From Siphonodentalium dalli (taxonomy: Eukaryota; Mollusca; Scaphopoda; Gadilida; Siphonodentaliidae): a DNA stretch of 64,000 nucleotides. The notes beneath the pieces are model-generated. The model saw nothing but the letters and a program-made list of their open reading frames with translations. It was not told the DNA's origin and searched no databases. The stretch covers positions 41,766,194-41,830,193 of the forward strand of contig CP136069.1 in the NCBI GenBank assembly GCA_032622095.1, read 5' to 3'. The translations under genes and the position numbers were made by a program. Position 1 is the first letter of the stretch, and the number at the start of each line of letters is the position of its first letter. Positions 21,949-32,814 of the stretch are shown here, in pieces.

Positions 21949-22395
21949 ATGCAGTTCAGCATGATAAAAAAGATGAGTGTGGTGAATCATAGGTTGGTCT
22001 TATTCATGGTGATATTTCAGTAGGTTGACATAACAAACATTTGTGTTTTTATTGGAGTTCCACAGTGTTTATATTTTCTCTTTTATCGGATAATTTTAGG
22101 CCATGAAAAACATATTTTTATTCCATGCCTCCAGTTATTTCATTCTCAGATTTTTTATTTATATTTAATTTACAACAGACTTTCACATAAAATGGTTGTC
22201 GATGGGGAGGTTTAGATTGTAGAAGGGCAAACTTCAAACTAAGGTCGCTATTAGCTACCCACGGTCAGCAGATACGTGTGATTGCCAGATGTTCCTTTTG
22301 TGTCAAAACTGTTTTAGATCATTCATAGTTCATTTGACAACTTAAAACTTGTAGCAACTGCGATAACCCAATGCTTATAGTTGTACACCTAAAAA
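21949..22395. other. No recognisable feature
   Basis: No supported coding or repeat signal. Confidence 0.5.
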
Positions 22396-22775
22396 ATTAC
22401 AGTGATGTGAAATACTCCGGCAGGGTGATCAAATAGAAATGGAGAATAATCTTGCTCAAAGTAGTTATTTTTACAAATATTGTATCCAAACTGACAACAC
22501 AGACCTCCATTCGTTTATTAATTAAATGCAGTGACCATCAATGGCAAACTGGTTTTCATTAGTTTATCACCGATAGTTGCGTCCCGAATCAAGAAGTTAA
22601 AATTTCCAATTGAGCGTATTTCAGACGATATTTTCTATGGTGTGGTATGGTTGATTTCTTTGAGATTTTTGGCGATAATGGGAGAATGCTACATCCTTCC
22701 AGATGGCATATAGCACCTGAATGCTAACTTATCAGTTTCATGCACTAGAATAGGTCCATAATATGTCTTTAATAT
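22396..22775. repeat. Uncharacterised dispersed repeat R7, copy 2
   Basis: Matches 7355-7700 over about 340 bp with scattered insertions (AATCTTGCTCAAAGTAGTTA, GAGATTTTTGGCGATAATG). Confidence 0.7.
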
Positions 22776-23131
22776 GGTCAATTTACATTTCAAACTTTAA
22801 GCTCTATAACATAAAATTCTATCCTCATAGTAAGAGCACAAGAAAGAAGTTCCCTTCATCGCAATGACATGTTGCGGAGTGAATTATGTGAACCTTCAGA
22901 ACACATTGTGTAATATTGTTAGCCACTCAGTACAAGCAGATTGCGTCACTCTTAGTAATGACGAGACCAAATATGCAACCTCGTTTAGACCGCAGATTGT
23001 TTTCCGCAAGTCAGCTGGTCATTTGAGTTATTGGCAAAAGTCGGGCGTTCCCACTGATATATCACAAGGTGATTTTGTACCAAGAATATTTTTATAGCAA
23101 CCCAAATTTGAAGTTTGCCATTCTTAACTCT
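22776..23131. other. No recognisable feature
   Basis: A 77-codon plus-strand frame (22864-23097) has no recognisable similarity and no sensible splice context. Confidence 0.45.
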
Positions 23132-23334
23132 ACCATGACCAAGCCTTGAAATAGGGTGTCTGTCATTTGCAGAATGAGGTCCCCAGAGGGTGAATTTAGT
23201 GACGCAATCCTGCAATGTGGGCTAGCATCATCAAATTCACCCTCTGGGGACCTCATTCTGCTTAGGCCTCAACTGCTATGGGAGACATAGGAACAGACTG
23301 ATGTTCTCCAGTTAAAGTTGGTGATGTGCACCCA
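23132..23334. mobile_element. Family D copy, right half lost
   Basis: Starts CAAGCCTTGAAATAGGGTG at 23140, carries the first hairpin and the first part of the spacer, and stops where a family A element begins. Confidence 0.78.
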
Positions 23335-23628
23335 TTGACCATGACTGGAGCTTCCTGAAATTTTGCGAAAACCCTTTGCCTATGCATTCTCTTATATATG
23401 CGAGTCCCATAATCCAATGACGAATAACCCTTCGATGACTGGAGCTCCCGTATGGGGTCTCGCATATATAAGAGAATACTTTGGCCTAACAATATTTACC
23501 TTGACTGTGTAAGCCAGTTCATTCTCTTATATATGCGAGGCTCCCTATGGGAGACTCGCATAAAAAGTGAATTATGGCACATAATCTTTAATGCTGCAGC
23601 AGCACAGCCCCCACCAAGAAAGGGTTAA
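23335..23628. mobile_element. Family A MITE nested in family D
   Basis: Left TTGACCATGACTGGAGCTTCC, right AAAGGGTTAA. The first hairpin is interrupted by a second copy of the family's own left end (AACCCTTCGATGACTGGAGC at about 23427), suggesting a self-insertion or template switch. Confidence 0.75.
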
Positions 23629-23791
23629 ATCTCCCTAATCTCACTGGATCACTTCTTGAAATTATTTATTTTTCATTTAATGAAAAATTTAAAATACAGT
23701 GGAATATTTACAATATACCTGAGAAGCTTTTAAAGTAAATGATTTTATTGTGAGAAAGATTAGACTTTTTAATATGGCTATCCAAATTATA

Positions 23792-24061
23792 TATACGGTC
23801 AAGCCTTGAAATAGTGTGCCTGTCATTTGCAGAATGACGTCCACAGAGGGTGAATTTAGTGATGCTACCCCGCATAGCGGGCTAGCATCACCAAATTCAC
23901 CCTCTGGGGACCTCATTCTGCTTACACCTCAGCAGAATGAGGTTCCCAGAGGGTGAATTTGGTGATGCTAGCCTGCTATGTGGGGTAGCATCACTAAATT
24001 CACTCTCTGGGAACCTCATTCTGCAAATGACAGACACACTATTTCAAGGCTTGTATAGGGT
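23792..24061. mobile_element. Family D copy with TSD TATA(C/G)GGT
   Basis: Element 23800-24053. Flanks TATACGGT and TATAGGGT match at 7 of 8. Two hairpins, short form. Confidence 0.9.
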
Positions 24062-24257
24062 CTAATAACTTATTAATGATACACCGTTTGATCTCAATCA
24101 CCTCCATGCTAATGTTTGTCAATTCCATTCCATCAGATGTCTGCTATTTATTATGGATCTATTAATGCAGGGACTATTAATCTAGAGGGAGAAGCGGGAG
24201 ATATCTTCTCCCTAAAATGTGTCACTTCTCTCTCTTTGTCCTGGGGAGAAGTGACTG

Positions 24258-24630
24258 CTCTCTGCCAAGCCTTGAAATAGCGTGTCTGTCATTTGCAGAA
24301 TGAGGTCCCCAGAGGGTGAATTTAGTGATGCTACCCCGCATAGCAGGCTAGCATCACCAAATTCACCCTCTGGGGACCTCATTCTGCTTACACCTCAGCA
24401 GAATGAGGTCCCCAGAGGGTGAATTTAGTGATGCTACCCCGCATAGCAGGCTAGCATCACCAAATTCACCCTCTGGGGACCTCATTCTGCTTACACCTCA
24501 GCAGAATGAGGTCCCCAGAGGGTGAATTTGGTGATGCTAGCCCGCTATGCGGGGTAGCATCACTAAATTCACCTTCTGGGGACCTCATTCTGCAAATGAC
24601 AGACACGCTATTTCAAGGCTTGCTCTCTGC
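24258..24630. mobile_element. Family D copy with three hairpins, perfect TSD CTCTCTGC
   Basis: Element 24266-24622. CTCTCTGC at 24258-24265 and 24623-24630. Three hairpins in a row joined by CTTACACCTCA, where other copies have two. The first two units are practically identical. Confidence 0.93.
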
Positions 24631-24797
24631 TATTCTAGCATGCACTTGTCTCAAATGGTATTTAAGGAGGCACCCCCATTCGTGAATTTTCAAACTCAAC
24701 GAAAATTATTATCCTCTATAACCAATGTATGTACTATAACTGTACCTGTTAACCCTCAAAATATGAGCGATATATTCTAATTATGTAATAAAGTGTT

Positions 24798-25089
24798 TTA
24801 ACCCTTTCAGTGCCAAGTCCGATTTTTGTATCAACCCATATTTCCTTGATCATTTTTCAAATTTATGGATTATAATAATGTGATACATTCATGGAAAGAG
24901 CTCTTAGAGCTCTTTCCATCAATGTATCACATTATTAATTTATTGATTATAATAATGTGATACATTGATGGAAAGAGCTCTTAGAGCTCTTTCCATCAAT
25001 GTATCACATTATTATAATCAATAAATTTGAAAAATGATCAAGGAAATATGGATTGATACAAAAATCGGACTTGGCACTGAAAGGGTTAA
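24798..25089. mobile_element. Family B MITE with amplified core palindrome
   Basis: TTAA at 24798-24801 and 25086-25089. Termini as in the copies at 537 and 7780, but the core (AAAGAGCTCTTAGAGCTCTT and its AT-rich arms) is duplicated head-to-tail, giving 292 bp instead of ~155. Confidence 0.88.
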
Positions 25090-25492
25090 ACAAAATAAAA
25101 ACAACAATTTTCAAGGCTGGTCTTTGGAGAGTTTGACAGGAAATATTTACAACAAACGCACTGCATCATGTAGGGTGAACAGGTGTTGTTCTGGTACTTT
25201 AGCATACATTAGTTATAAAATACAATGATTTTTTCCTTCAAATTGATAGTTTGAAAGTGAGATTTTTTGAAAATGCCGTCTTAAAGGGTATAATACCATT
25301 ATCGCAATTAGTGTCCCTACTTGTTATAAAATGACTATAAATTGGTGCTTATATTTTTAAATACTTATAGGGCCATGGGAGGCAAATGTTGGGGTATAAA
25401 TTTAACATCAGTCTTTAAAACTTCTCCCTCATATGAGTCCACTTCTCCCTTATAAACCAGTAGAGAGAAGTGGCTTCTCTCCATTTGATATA

Positions 25493-25715
25493 GTACATGT
25501 AATGCCCTAAATAATCGACTCCATAACCACAGCAGAATTATGGGTAACTTTTCAGGATTTAGTCAGAAATATGGCTTGTTTCCATTCATCATATAGCTCT
25601 CACTGAGTGAGAGCTATCCGATGAATGGCAACAAGCCATATTTCCGACTAAATCCTGAAAAATTACCCATAATTTTGCTGTGGTTAAGGAGTCGATTATT
25701 TAGGACATTACTGTA
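25493..25715. mobile_element. Family C hairpin MITE
   Basis: Nearly perfect ~215-bp hairpin ending GACATTACTG with TA outside. The left terminus is slightly altered (TACATGTAATGCCC). Confidence 0.82.
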
Positions 25716-27060
25716 CTTCTTGGCTGGTCCCAAGAATTGTTATGAAGGGAATAACCTGGAGGGAGAGGTGGGAGATATCTCCCTAAATTGTGTCACTTCC
25801 AACAACAATGCGAAGTAGGCACTACAATTGTCATTTTGCAAACTCAGCATCTGTATGGAATGGAATTGTGACTATCACTTTCTGTGCAATCTCTAAATTT
25901 GTGCTGTTTGGATTGAATGGTAGAGATGATGAAATTGTTATGCGCGTATATGTATTCCAACATGTACAAAGTGATGCTTAAATTATTTTTCTACGCTTCT
26001 GATACAATAAATTGTATATAGCACATCTTGTTGTTATCTGATCCAAGTTCTTTTTGACCTCAACTCAGTCTCTTTGAAAAGCTGACAAAAATCATATCAG
26101 GTTTCGTCTCTCAACCTGTGATTGAGTTTACGTCTCTCAACCTGTGATTGAGTTTCCGTTTCTGTATTGATGGGATTCCCTCCATTTTATTGTTTATATC
26201 GCAGACCATGCACAATTTCATTGGTTAGTGACTAGTGACATAGCAGATCAATTCAAGGCGGAATCCAATATCTATAAAAAGCCGATAGCAATTACAATCA
26301 CTGCTTCGTGGTTTGTTATATTTAAATTTGCGAGTTGGGAGGTCAATGACATGTCGACAATTTTCGCAGGCATACAGAGCACAGAAATTTTATAATAAAG
26401 AATACTGGCGACAAATTCATAATTTATTATACTCATCGTAATCTAATAGACACCATCTTCGAGTGTTTAGACATTTTATTTTTTATTACTTGGTTTATAG
26501 ATTTATTTGGCTCAAAGGTAGGTGAGGTGGAGGAAAAAAAATAAAATCTATAATTTTTGTTTAAATTGAAATTGTCAAAAAATAGGGCCGGGAGAAATAA
26601 AATATTTGCTGGAAATAATCTCCTCGTCTAAATAAGTACGGGCAATTATATTTTTTTATTTGGATGTTTCTTTAACTCTTTCACTGCCAAACGCGCATAA
26701 ATGCGAACTCCCGTGTCACTGCCAATCGCGCATTTTTGCGAATTTGGTATGTAGTCTAATGTATGGGATATAACTCTATTCTTTCCGGCATGTTTGACAG
26801 TGTACAATGATTCTATCTGTAGTACTGTTGCGCGCGAACAATTTAAAGCGACAACGTCATCAAGGTAATGCTATTTCTGACGTTATGGGAGTACAGTCAG
26901 AGCCGGAATATACCCCCCAGTGCCACGCATCCTGTACATATATCCATGTATTTCAGGTATATATGGGTAATACATTATATCTCAAGCAGTTTCTAATATA
27001 ATTAGTTGAAACTTCACATGTATATAGACATAGGTATATCCTGTCGAATGCCGCCGTGGA
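25716..27060. other. No recognisable gene
   Basis: Contains a single TTAACTCTTTCACTGCC motif (26672-26689) that resembles a lone family B end, followed by two GCGCAT...GCGAA imperfect repeats (26692-26742). Short duplicated motifs occur at 26105-26160. Nothing codes. Confidence 0.5.
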
Positions 27061-27067
27061 CACGCCC

Positions 27068-27510
27068 ACCAAGGTCACGTGACATTGGCGGCCATCTTGG
27101 ATTAGTGGCTATTTGCCGGTATATGTACAGTTTGTGTGGGTATGCATGGGTGTGTTGTTTGTTTTCTAATTTTCAACCCAATTATACGATGTCCAACAGT
27201 AAGGTACACGGGAGTAACATATATGAACATACTTTGGACATAAAATAGGTCACGTGACCTTGGCGTCCATCTTGGATTTATGCAAGTTGCCACCTATTTG
27301 TAGCAAAATGGGATACAATGGCGCACTTTGTTGAGTTCGTGCTTTTGTTGCTTGAATATTCCCTGATAGGTACAATTCCAAATATAGATATATATATATA
27401 TAACCATGCATACCCACATGTATATATACCTGCAGGGGGACATATGACACTGCTCCGCCCCTTATAAGTCACGTGATCTTGACGGCCATCGTGAATTTCA
27501 TCGTAAAAAA
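27068..27510. repeat. Three degenerate ~180-215-bp units with GTCACGTGA and CCATCTTGG
   Basis: Units start at about 27072, 27248 and 27466 with GTCACGTGAC(A/C)TTGGCGGCC-like blocks, followed by CATCTTGGAT (decayed in the third). GCATGGGTGTG / CATGCATACCCACATG segments also recur. Confidence 0.7.
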
Positions 27511-27518
27511 CAATTTTC

Positions 27519-27760
27519 GTAACCCTTTTATGACTGGAGCCATGCTGGTTCAGCATTAATGATCCTGTGCCAGTGCATTCTATTATATATGGAGCCTCGA
27601 ATATATAAGAGAATGCACTGGCTTATAAGGTCAAGGTAAATATTGTTAAGCCAATGAATTCTCTTAAATATAAGAGAATGCATTAATTCTCTTAAATATA
27701 AGAGAATGCATTGGAACAGGGTTTTCACAAAATTTCAAGATGCAGTCATGAAAGGGTTAA
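27519..27760. mobile_element. Family A dual-hairpin MITE
   Basis: Left GTAACCCTTTTATGACTGG (TTAA decayed), right CATGAAAGGGTTAA with TTAA at 27757-27760. Both hairpins are shortened (about 27569-27623 and 27645-27715). Confidence 0.83.
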
Positions 27761-28800
27761 CCCGAAGAAATTCACCTTGATAGTTGAAGTTTTGGACATC
27801 TTACTTCTACAAAGATATTAAACTTAAAATATCATGACAAACCTATGTCTCATATACCGGTACTCGATAATTTCCTAACAGGTCACTGAACAGGTATTGG
27901 GGGGGGGGGGGGGAGATAAAAGGACCTGAGTATCCAATTACCACCTAGTAGCTACATATGAGAAAAAATTAACTTATGATTTTATTGCTTATTATTGCTT
28001 TATATAGTCATGAAATGGTGAGAAATTAACTTTATTGAGTTGATTGTGTTGGTGTTTGGATGGATGGGTGCTACCCAAGTATGATCAGGCTGATTATAAT
28101 CCCCCCCCCCCCCCCCACTCACGCAGAAGCTTTATCAGGGAAATTTCCAGGGCTGTTTTGATAGCTGTTACAGGTATGGGTGCCCAAACTTGAGAAGCCC
28201 AAATGACCCCAAATTCCCAGTGGACAGTATTGAATCAACCTGAATTTTCAAGGCAATTCAACAATAAGCGCTGTATTAAAAAATCTGCAGTTGCAATACG
28301 GTTGAATTTTTAAATCAGAAATATTATGTCCTATTTATAATATATGCGTCTGTATCTGTGTTGGTTCGGTGTAGAAGCCGTATTTTAAAGTTATATTGGG
28401 ATACCGGTACATATCCTCTGCTGGAAACAGGTGTCCCCAAATTATCTCTGGATTCTTCCCTGAGCTACATATGAGAATGTTCGGACTATATAAAGCAAAA
28501 TAAGTGATAATCAGGACTTGGTATCTCCCCAACTTAATAAACTTTTTCTCGGATGAAGTATGGTATATAAAGCAAAATAAGCGATAGATGATGTTTTGAT
28601 CATATGCAGCTACTAGATGGGCGGCGGAGAAGATTCTCAGTCCTGGGTATCTCCCCCGAGTCCACCCCCTCACAAACCCAGACTCAACCAAATTTTTCTC
28701 AGATATAGTTAATTTCTTGCCATATCATCACTATATAAAGCAAAATATGTGATTGTGACAGATTGTGAGGGTAAAATAAGTGGAAAAATATTATGTGGGT
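27761..28800. repeat. Inverted-repeat region with TATATAAAGCAAAATA motifs
   Basis: About 50 bp at 27990-28040 are repeated inverted at 28698-28748 (TTGCTTTATATAGT and its complement). The motif recurs at 28487 and 28563. G and C homopolymers at 27898-27913 and 28099-28115. Probably a decayed foldback element. Confidence 0.55.
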
Positions 28801-29914
28801 GGGAGATACCAATGTTGGTAGAGGAAAATTGTTCCACTTGTAGTCCACAATTTCCTAACAGGTACACAGGATATATACCCATCCCTGTTAACTGCATATG
28901 TTCAGCAGTTCTTATGATATTGGTTGGGGTAATGCATATTTTGGGAGGAGATATAACAAAACAAAAGACACCATATGTAAGGCCAAGTGATAATCTGACA
29001 GATTTGATTTGCTCTTAAAGTGCCTTAAGCGGAATTAATTTATTTGCTCTTTTAAAAGTAAAATTCATCTATTTGAGCTTGAGCATAAATCAGATTGTCT
29101 AGAAATAAAAAAAAGAGTGAATTAGACTCTGAGAAAGGAATTACAAATAGGTGGACTAGTATATATTATTAAATACATGTATGATAGTCTCATGTCTTTT
29201 TTACACTTAAGCGCAAATGATGTGCGCTTAATTGAGCTCAAATAAATGTTTTTTTTACATAGAGCATAATTAATGATTGGGTCTATGAACACCTTTCATG
29301 TATGGTACATATTCCAGATACAGATAATTTAAAGGTACGGTTGGCCTTGGCGGTGGTATCCTGTGAAAATATTTCCACCCTTCGAAAACCGCCACAAAAA
29401 TAAAGAACATCAAAATGTAGACAGACTTTGTCCATATACAAATAAGAAATATCGCATAAACAGTATGTTATTGTCAAATGTTTGACCATTGTTATGTAAA
29501 CAAAAGCATAAAAAGTAACTTTTCTGATGTTTGTTTATATTATGATGGTAAACATAAAGAGCGTTCTTTGTTGGTGAATTCCTGATATGGAACTAATAAA
29601 GAGCGTTTATGCCATTTGTGTGTGTGATTAGCCAGTTCAAGAGTTGCATTAATATTGTGCTGTCTTCTGTAACACAATCAGGCTCTTGCTTAGGTAAAAT
29701 ATTGTAGGTCTTTATGATAACATGCTGTTTACGTGATGGTCATGGTATATATGAACGAAACTGTATGCGTTTTAATGTTTTAATGTTTACGGTGATTAGA
29801 ACAAATATCAATATTTTCGACAACTAAGGCCTCACATGCCTTTAATAGCACTTTAAATGTGCAAATGATTTACGCTGTTTAAATAATTTGCACTTAAGTG
29901 CAAATGAACAGGTC
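28801..29914. other. No recognisable feature
   Basis: Unique AT-rich sequence with several short open frames, none coding-like. Confidence 0.5.
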
Positions 29915-30560
29915 ATATGGTGAACCAACGATCGACCTTTATTAGACTAATCGCTATAGAATAGACCGATTGGTCATTCATCATATGCAGGCATTGGGGA
30001 TAAGTCGAGTCACTCTGAACTGTTCTATAGTGGTAATTATATTACATCCAATACTTAAAAAGAGATAATTATAATTTCTGTTGAAAGACACGGAATAATT
30101 ATTTACTGAATATATTCAATATAAAGATAGACTGATCAGTTTTATACAGATCAACCAGTGGTTCACCGAGACCTGCAGATGATTGTTGAGCTTCGGTACA
30201 TTCAATGTGATTATTAATAAACATGCAGGTCTGGGTGAACCACCAATAGATCTTTATTTAGACTAATCGATCTAATATAGACTGGTCTTACACCACCTAG
30301 ATGCATCTGAGATAAGGGGAGTCACACTAAACTGTTCCATGATATCGTTCAACTTGGTAACTACTTAAAAACATTTGGATTTCTTTTGAGAGAATGAGAA
30401 TATAAATAAACGTTTAAAAATCTTCAAACAAACACCATTTAAATATTCAAGAATTGGAGTGAGCACCTCTCGGCTACTGACAGTACTGACTCGGCATGTC
30501 AGTGTCAGCCATGTTCTATTGGATTTCGATCAATTGGTGTTCACCCAGACCTGATATTTA
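29915..30560. repeat. Degenerate direct and inverted repeats
   Basis: A ~115-bp block (GAACCAACGATCGACCTTTA onward, including GGGGATAAGTCGAGTCAC) at about 29920-30035 recurs at 30232-30347. GTGGTTCACCGAGACCTGCA (30151) is inverted at 30222-30242, and a third piece lies at 30538-30553. Suggests a decayed composite element. Confidence 0.6.
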
Positions 30561-31165
30561 AATGTGAATTTGGGCTCCCTTTCCCATACAATTTAGAAAG
30601 ACACAAACTTACGCAACCTTCCAAGTCTGCATGGGGTTGACATCAGCCGATATACTGCAACGTATTCATCGATCAGTTCATGCCAATAATGGAAACTAGT
30701 TTGTGACTCGTCTTCCATTCCAGATCATTCCAAATTCAACCTGCTGGCTGCTGTCAACTGTCTAGGATTACTTGAGTACCGGTACGATTAAACGGACACT
30801 GACCGTGGAATGTCGCATTTCCATATCACATAAACGTTGCGAGTATAATTTCTGCAATATATGCTGTCTTTGTGGTGCGAATTTCTCACAACAAACGTCG
30901 TTAACTTGCGAAGTAACAATGCGGAAGTTACAATTTTTGGGTTTTCCCAACCCGGAGGTAAACAAATCAGACAGTGCTTAAAGTCACGCAGTCGGAGGAC
31001 ATCGCGTGGCGAGGGGACTGAACTCTGTTTTGCAACTTGCGATCGACGTACCACCGGTCATCTGAGTACTATCCCTTTAATAAAATCGTTTAGTACTAAT
31101 TATGTATCGTTGTGTGGCATCGAAATTACTATGATTTTCCCAAATGGAAGTTTCGGGTGAACCTT
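30561..31165. other. No recognisable gene; less AT-rich
   Basis: Several overlapping open frames on both strands (up to 99 codons), but none resembles a known protein. Richer in CG dinucleotides than its surroundings. Confidence 0.4.
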
Positions 31166-32600
31166 CGAGTTTACCTGTTTACCTGTTTACCTGTTTCTTG
31201 ACTTTCTGCCTTTAAAGGCACACCCTTTCGGTATTATTCACAGTTTTTAGTACGTATCTATGTACAGGTTAAAACTTCTGTTAAAAAATCAGTAATAAAA
31301 TAAGATCATCCATGGGTGTCACCCAACGACTTGGTTATCAATTTTAGACTATTATATCTTTCTGTGTGTAGGTTGTAGCATAGTCTGCGTGAATGGAATT
31401 GGAGTAGACCGATCTCTTTAGCTGGTGTGGTACCATTATTAATGGCTGCATTCGCATCAATCACAATCTGGAACAGGCTGTGCTGTAGAATCTCGGGATG
31501 AGACTTACTGGCATCCTGGATCAGTTGAGTAATGTGTGGCATCACTCTTTTACGCACATCATTCAGGTGGTCACACTGCAGTATGAAATGTTCTAAAGTC
31601 TCTGGATGTTGCTTGCAGAGTTGACAGGTAGGATCAACTTCGGCCTTATTAAACTTCACTCGATTAGTTTGCAAGATATACGTGCCAGTGGCTATTTTAG
31701 TTTTTACTGGGATGCGAGTGTAGTCTCTACTGCTTGTGGTACTGGATGTAATTACTGGATGACATTTTCCAGGAGAATATTCTTTGGATAAGAAGTTTAG
31801 TGATGGGTACATGTTGGCATCATTTAGAATTTGCTCTTTCCAGTATGTGTTGACTGCTTTGTTGATCATATTCTTCATTTCCATTTTACTCATAGGATGT
31901 TGAAGTATGTCTAATGGATCTGGGAGGTTGTATGTAGCAAAAATTTGTTGCACAGCAATAAACCAGCTGTTACTGGTAGATGGTTTGAATGAAAGTTGCC
32001 TCATGGCAAGTTGATGTTCACAAGAGTCCACAGCTAGGCGTGATATATTTCCAAATAGACCCATTGCTCTTTTGTGGATGACGGCTTGCAAGGGTAAGAG
32101 ACCAGATAGTATATATACTGAGACATTAGCCGCATTACACGGTAGAGAAAGTAGTTGTCTAGAAATCCGCCTATGGTGCTTCTCCAGTTGATCAAGAATC
32201 CTCCCAGATGGTAGAGAGAGTTCTAGTCCATATGTGTATAAGGGTAAGATGAATGTTCGAAATAATGCAAATGATGTGACAGGGTCGACCCCGTTCTCAC
32301 CATGTAAGCCGGCTCCCATAAGGCTATATGTTGCTCGAGTTGCTCTCTTGATGTTTTCCTCAACTGATGAGTTAGCCTGGTTACATGTGGTACGTGTGAT
32401 TCCCATGTGTGGTGTGCTGTTTACCACTGGCATGTTAACATTGTCGATGTTCCACTCAAATTCATCATCAACATGGGACTTTCCGGTAGGGTTCTTTCTG
32501 ATAATATTATGTTTGGAAGAGATGATAGCAGTTCCAATCTTGAGGCCTGGTATAAATGGCATTATAACAGCGCCGCATGCACCAGCAGCACCGCATGCAC
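31166..32600 (-). mobile_element. LINE-B: 5'-truncated non-LTR retrotransposon
   Basis: Minus-strand C-terminal part of a reverse-transcriptase polyprotein of a type common in molluscs. From upstream to downstream it carries the post-catalytic RT block (HMGITRT), the YSLMGAGLHGENGVDP block, YTYGLE, a long thumb/connection region and a zinc-knuckle-like C-x2-C...H-x4-C motif (CQLCKQHPETLEHFILQC). The RT palm is missing, as expected of 5' truncation during target-primed reverse transcription. The 3' end is a short untranslated region ending in three copies of the 8-mer CAGGTAAA at about 31170-31193. The clade is not certain; 8-bp tails are known in CR1-type elements. Confidence 0.85.
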
Positions 32601-32814
32601 AATATGGGTCGGGCATAACAAAATTGGTCATGAGATCGAAGTTCAAATTACTACATTTCAGTCTTAATCGTGTGTGGTATACTTGAGATTTGCGACTATG
32701 GCAATGATAGTAGTATGGATGTGTGTATATACGATAGTCAGCAAGTAACTTTTTAAACTTGTCCAAGTTGGTACAATGTTTTACACACTCTGGCAGTCTA
32801 TTAGTCCAGGTACA
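31306..32814 (-). pseudogene. Open 502-codon frame fusing LINE-A 3' end to LINE-B C-terminus
   Basis: The frame is open from 32814 (just after a TAA) to the TGA at 31308-31306. It has no credible ATG start of its own; 32766 is TTG. The first ~75 codons belong to the end of LINE-A (WTNRLPECVK, YHTRLRLKCSNLN and CxCG). A 15-bp imperfect duplication (GTGCATGCGGYGCTG) follows, then the rest is LINE-B (RT post-palm region, GLHGENGVDP, zinc-knuckle-like motif at about residues 381-398 counted from 32766). No stop interrupts it, so LINE-B is relatively young. It has no RT catalytic residues and so should not act alone. Confidence 0.75.
32580..32801 (-). mobile_element. LINE-A 3' coding fragment beyond the foldback insertion
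   Basis: Encodes WTNRLPECVKHCTNLDKFKK, then YHTRLRLKCSNLN and CACG, a typical C-terminal block of CR1/Jockey-like elements. It has the same strand as LINE-A at 38875-41410, but about 80 codons expected between the two parts are absent. Its own end is replaced by LINE-B. Confidence 0.7.

Noticed and set aside
4524-24622. Regularly repeated ~25-30-bp blocks (GCAGAATGAGGTCCCCAGAG) that look array-like
   Set aside because: Not a CRISPR array: the blocks are paired hairpin arms in eukaryotic foldback elements with 8-bp TSDs, without equal spacers or cas genes.
6110-25818. Frames with [13 protein letters not shown] and ILLWLRSR
   Set aside because: Translations of the family C hairpin arms.
3056-27728. 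Many short frames that encode variants of RIYKRMHW and QCILLYMRG
   Set aside because: These are translations of the two arms of the family A palindrome, not a peptide family.
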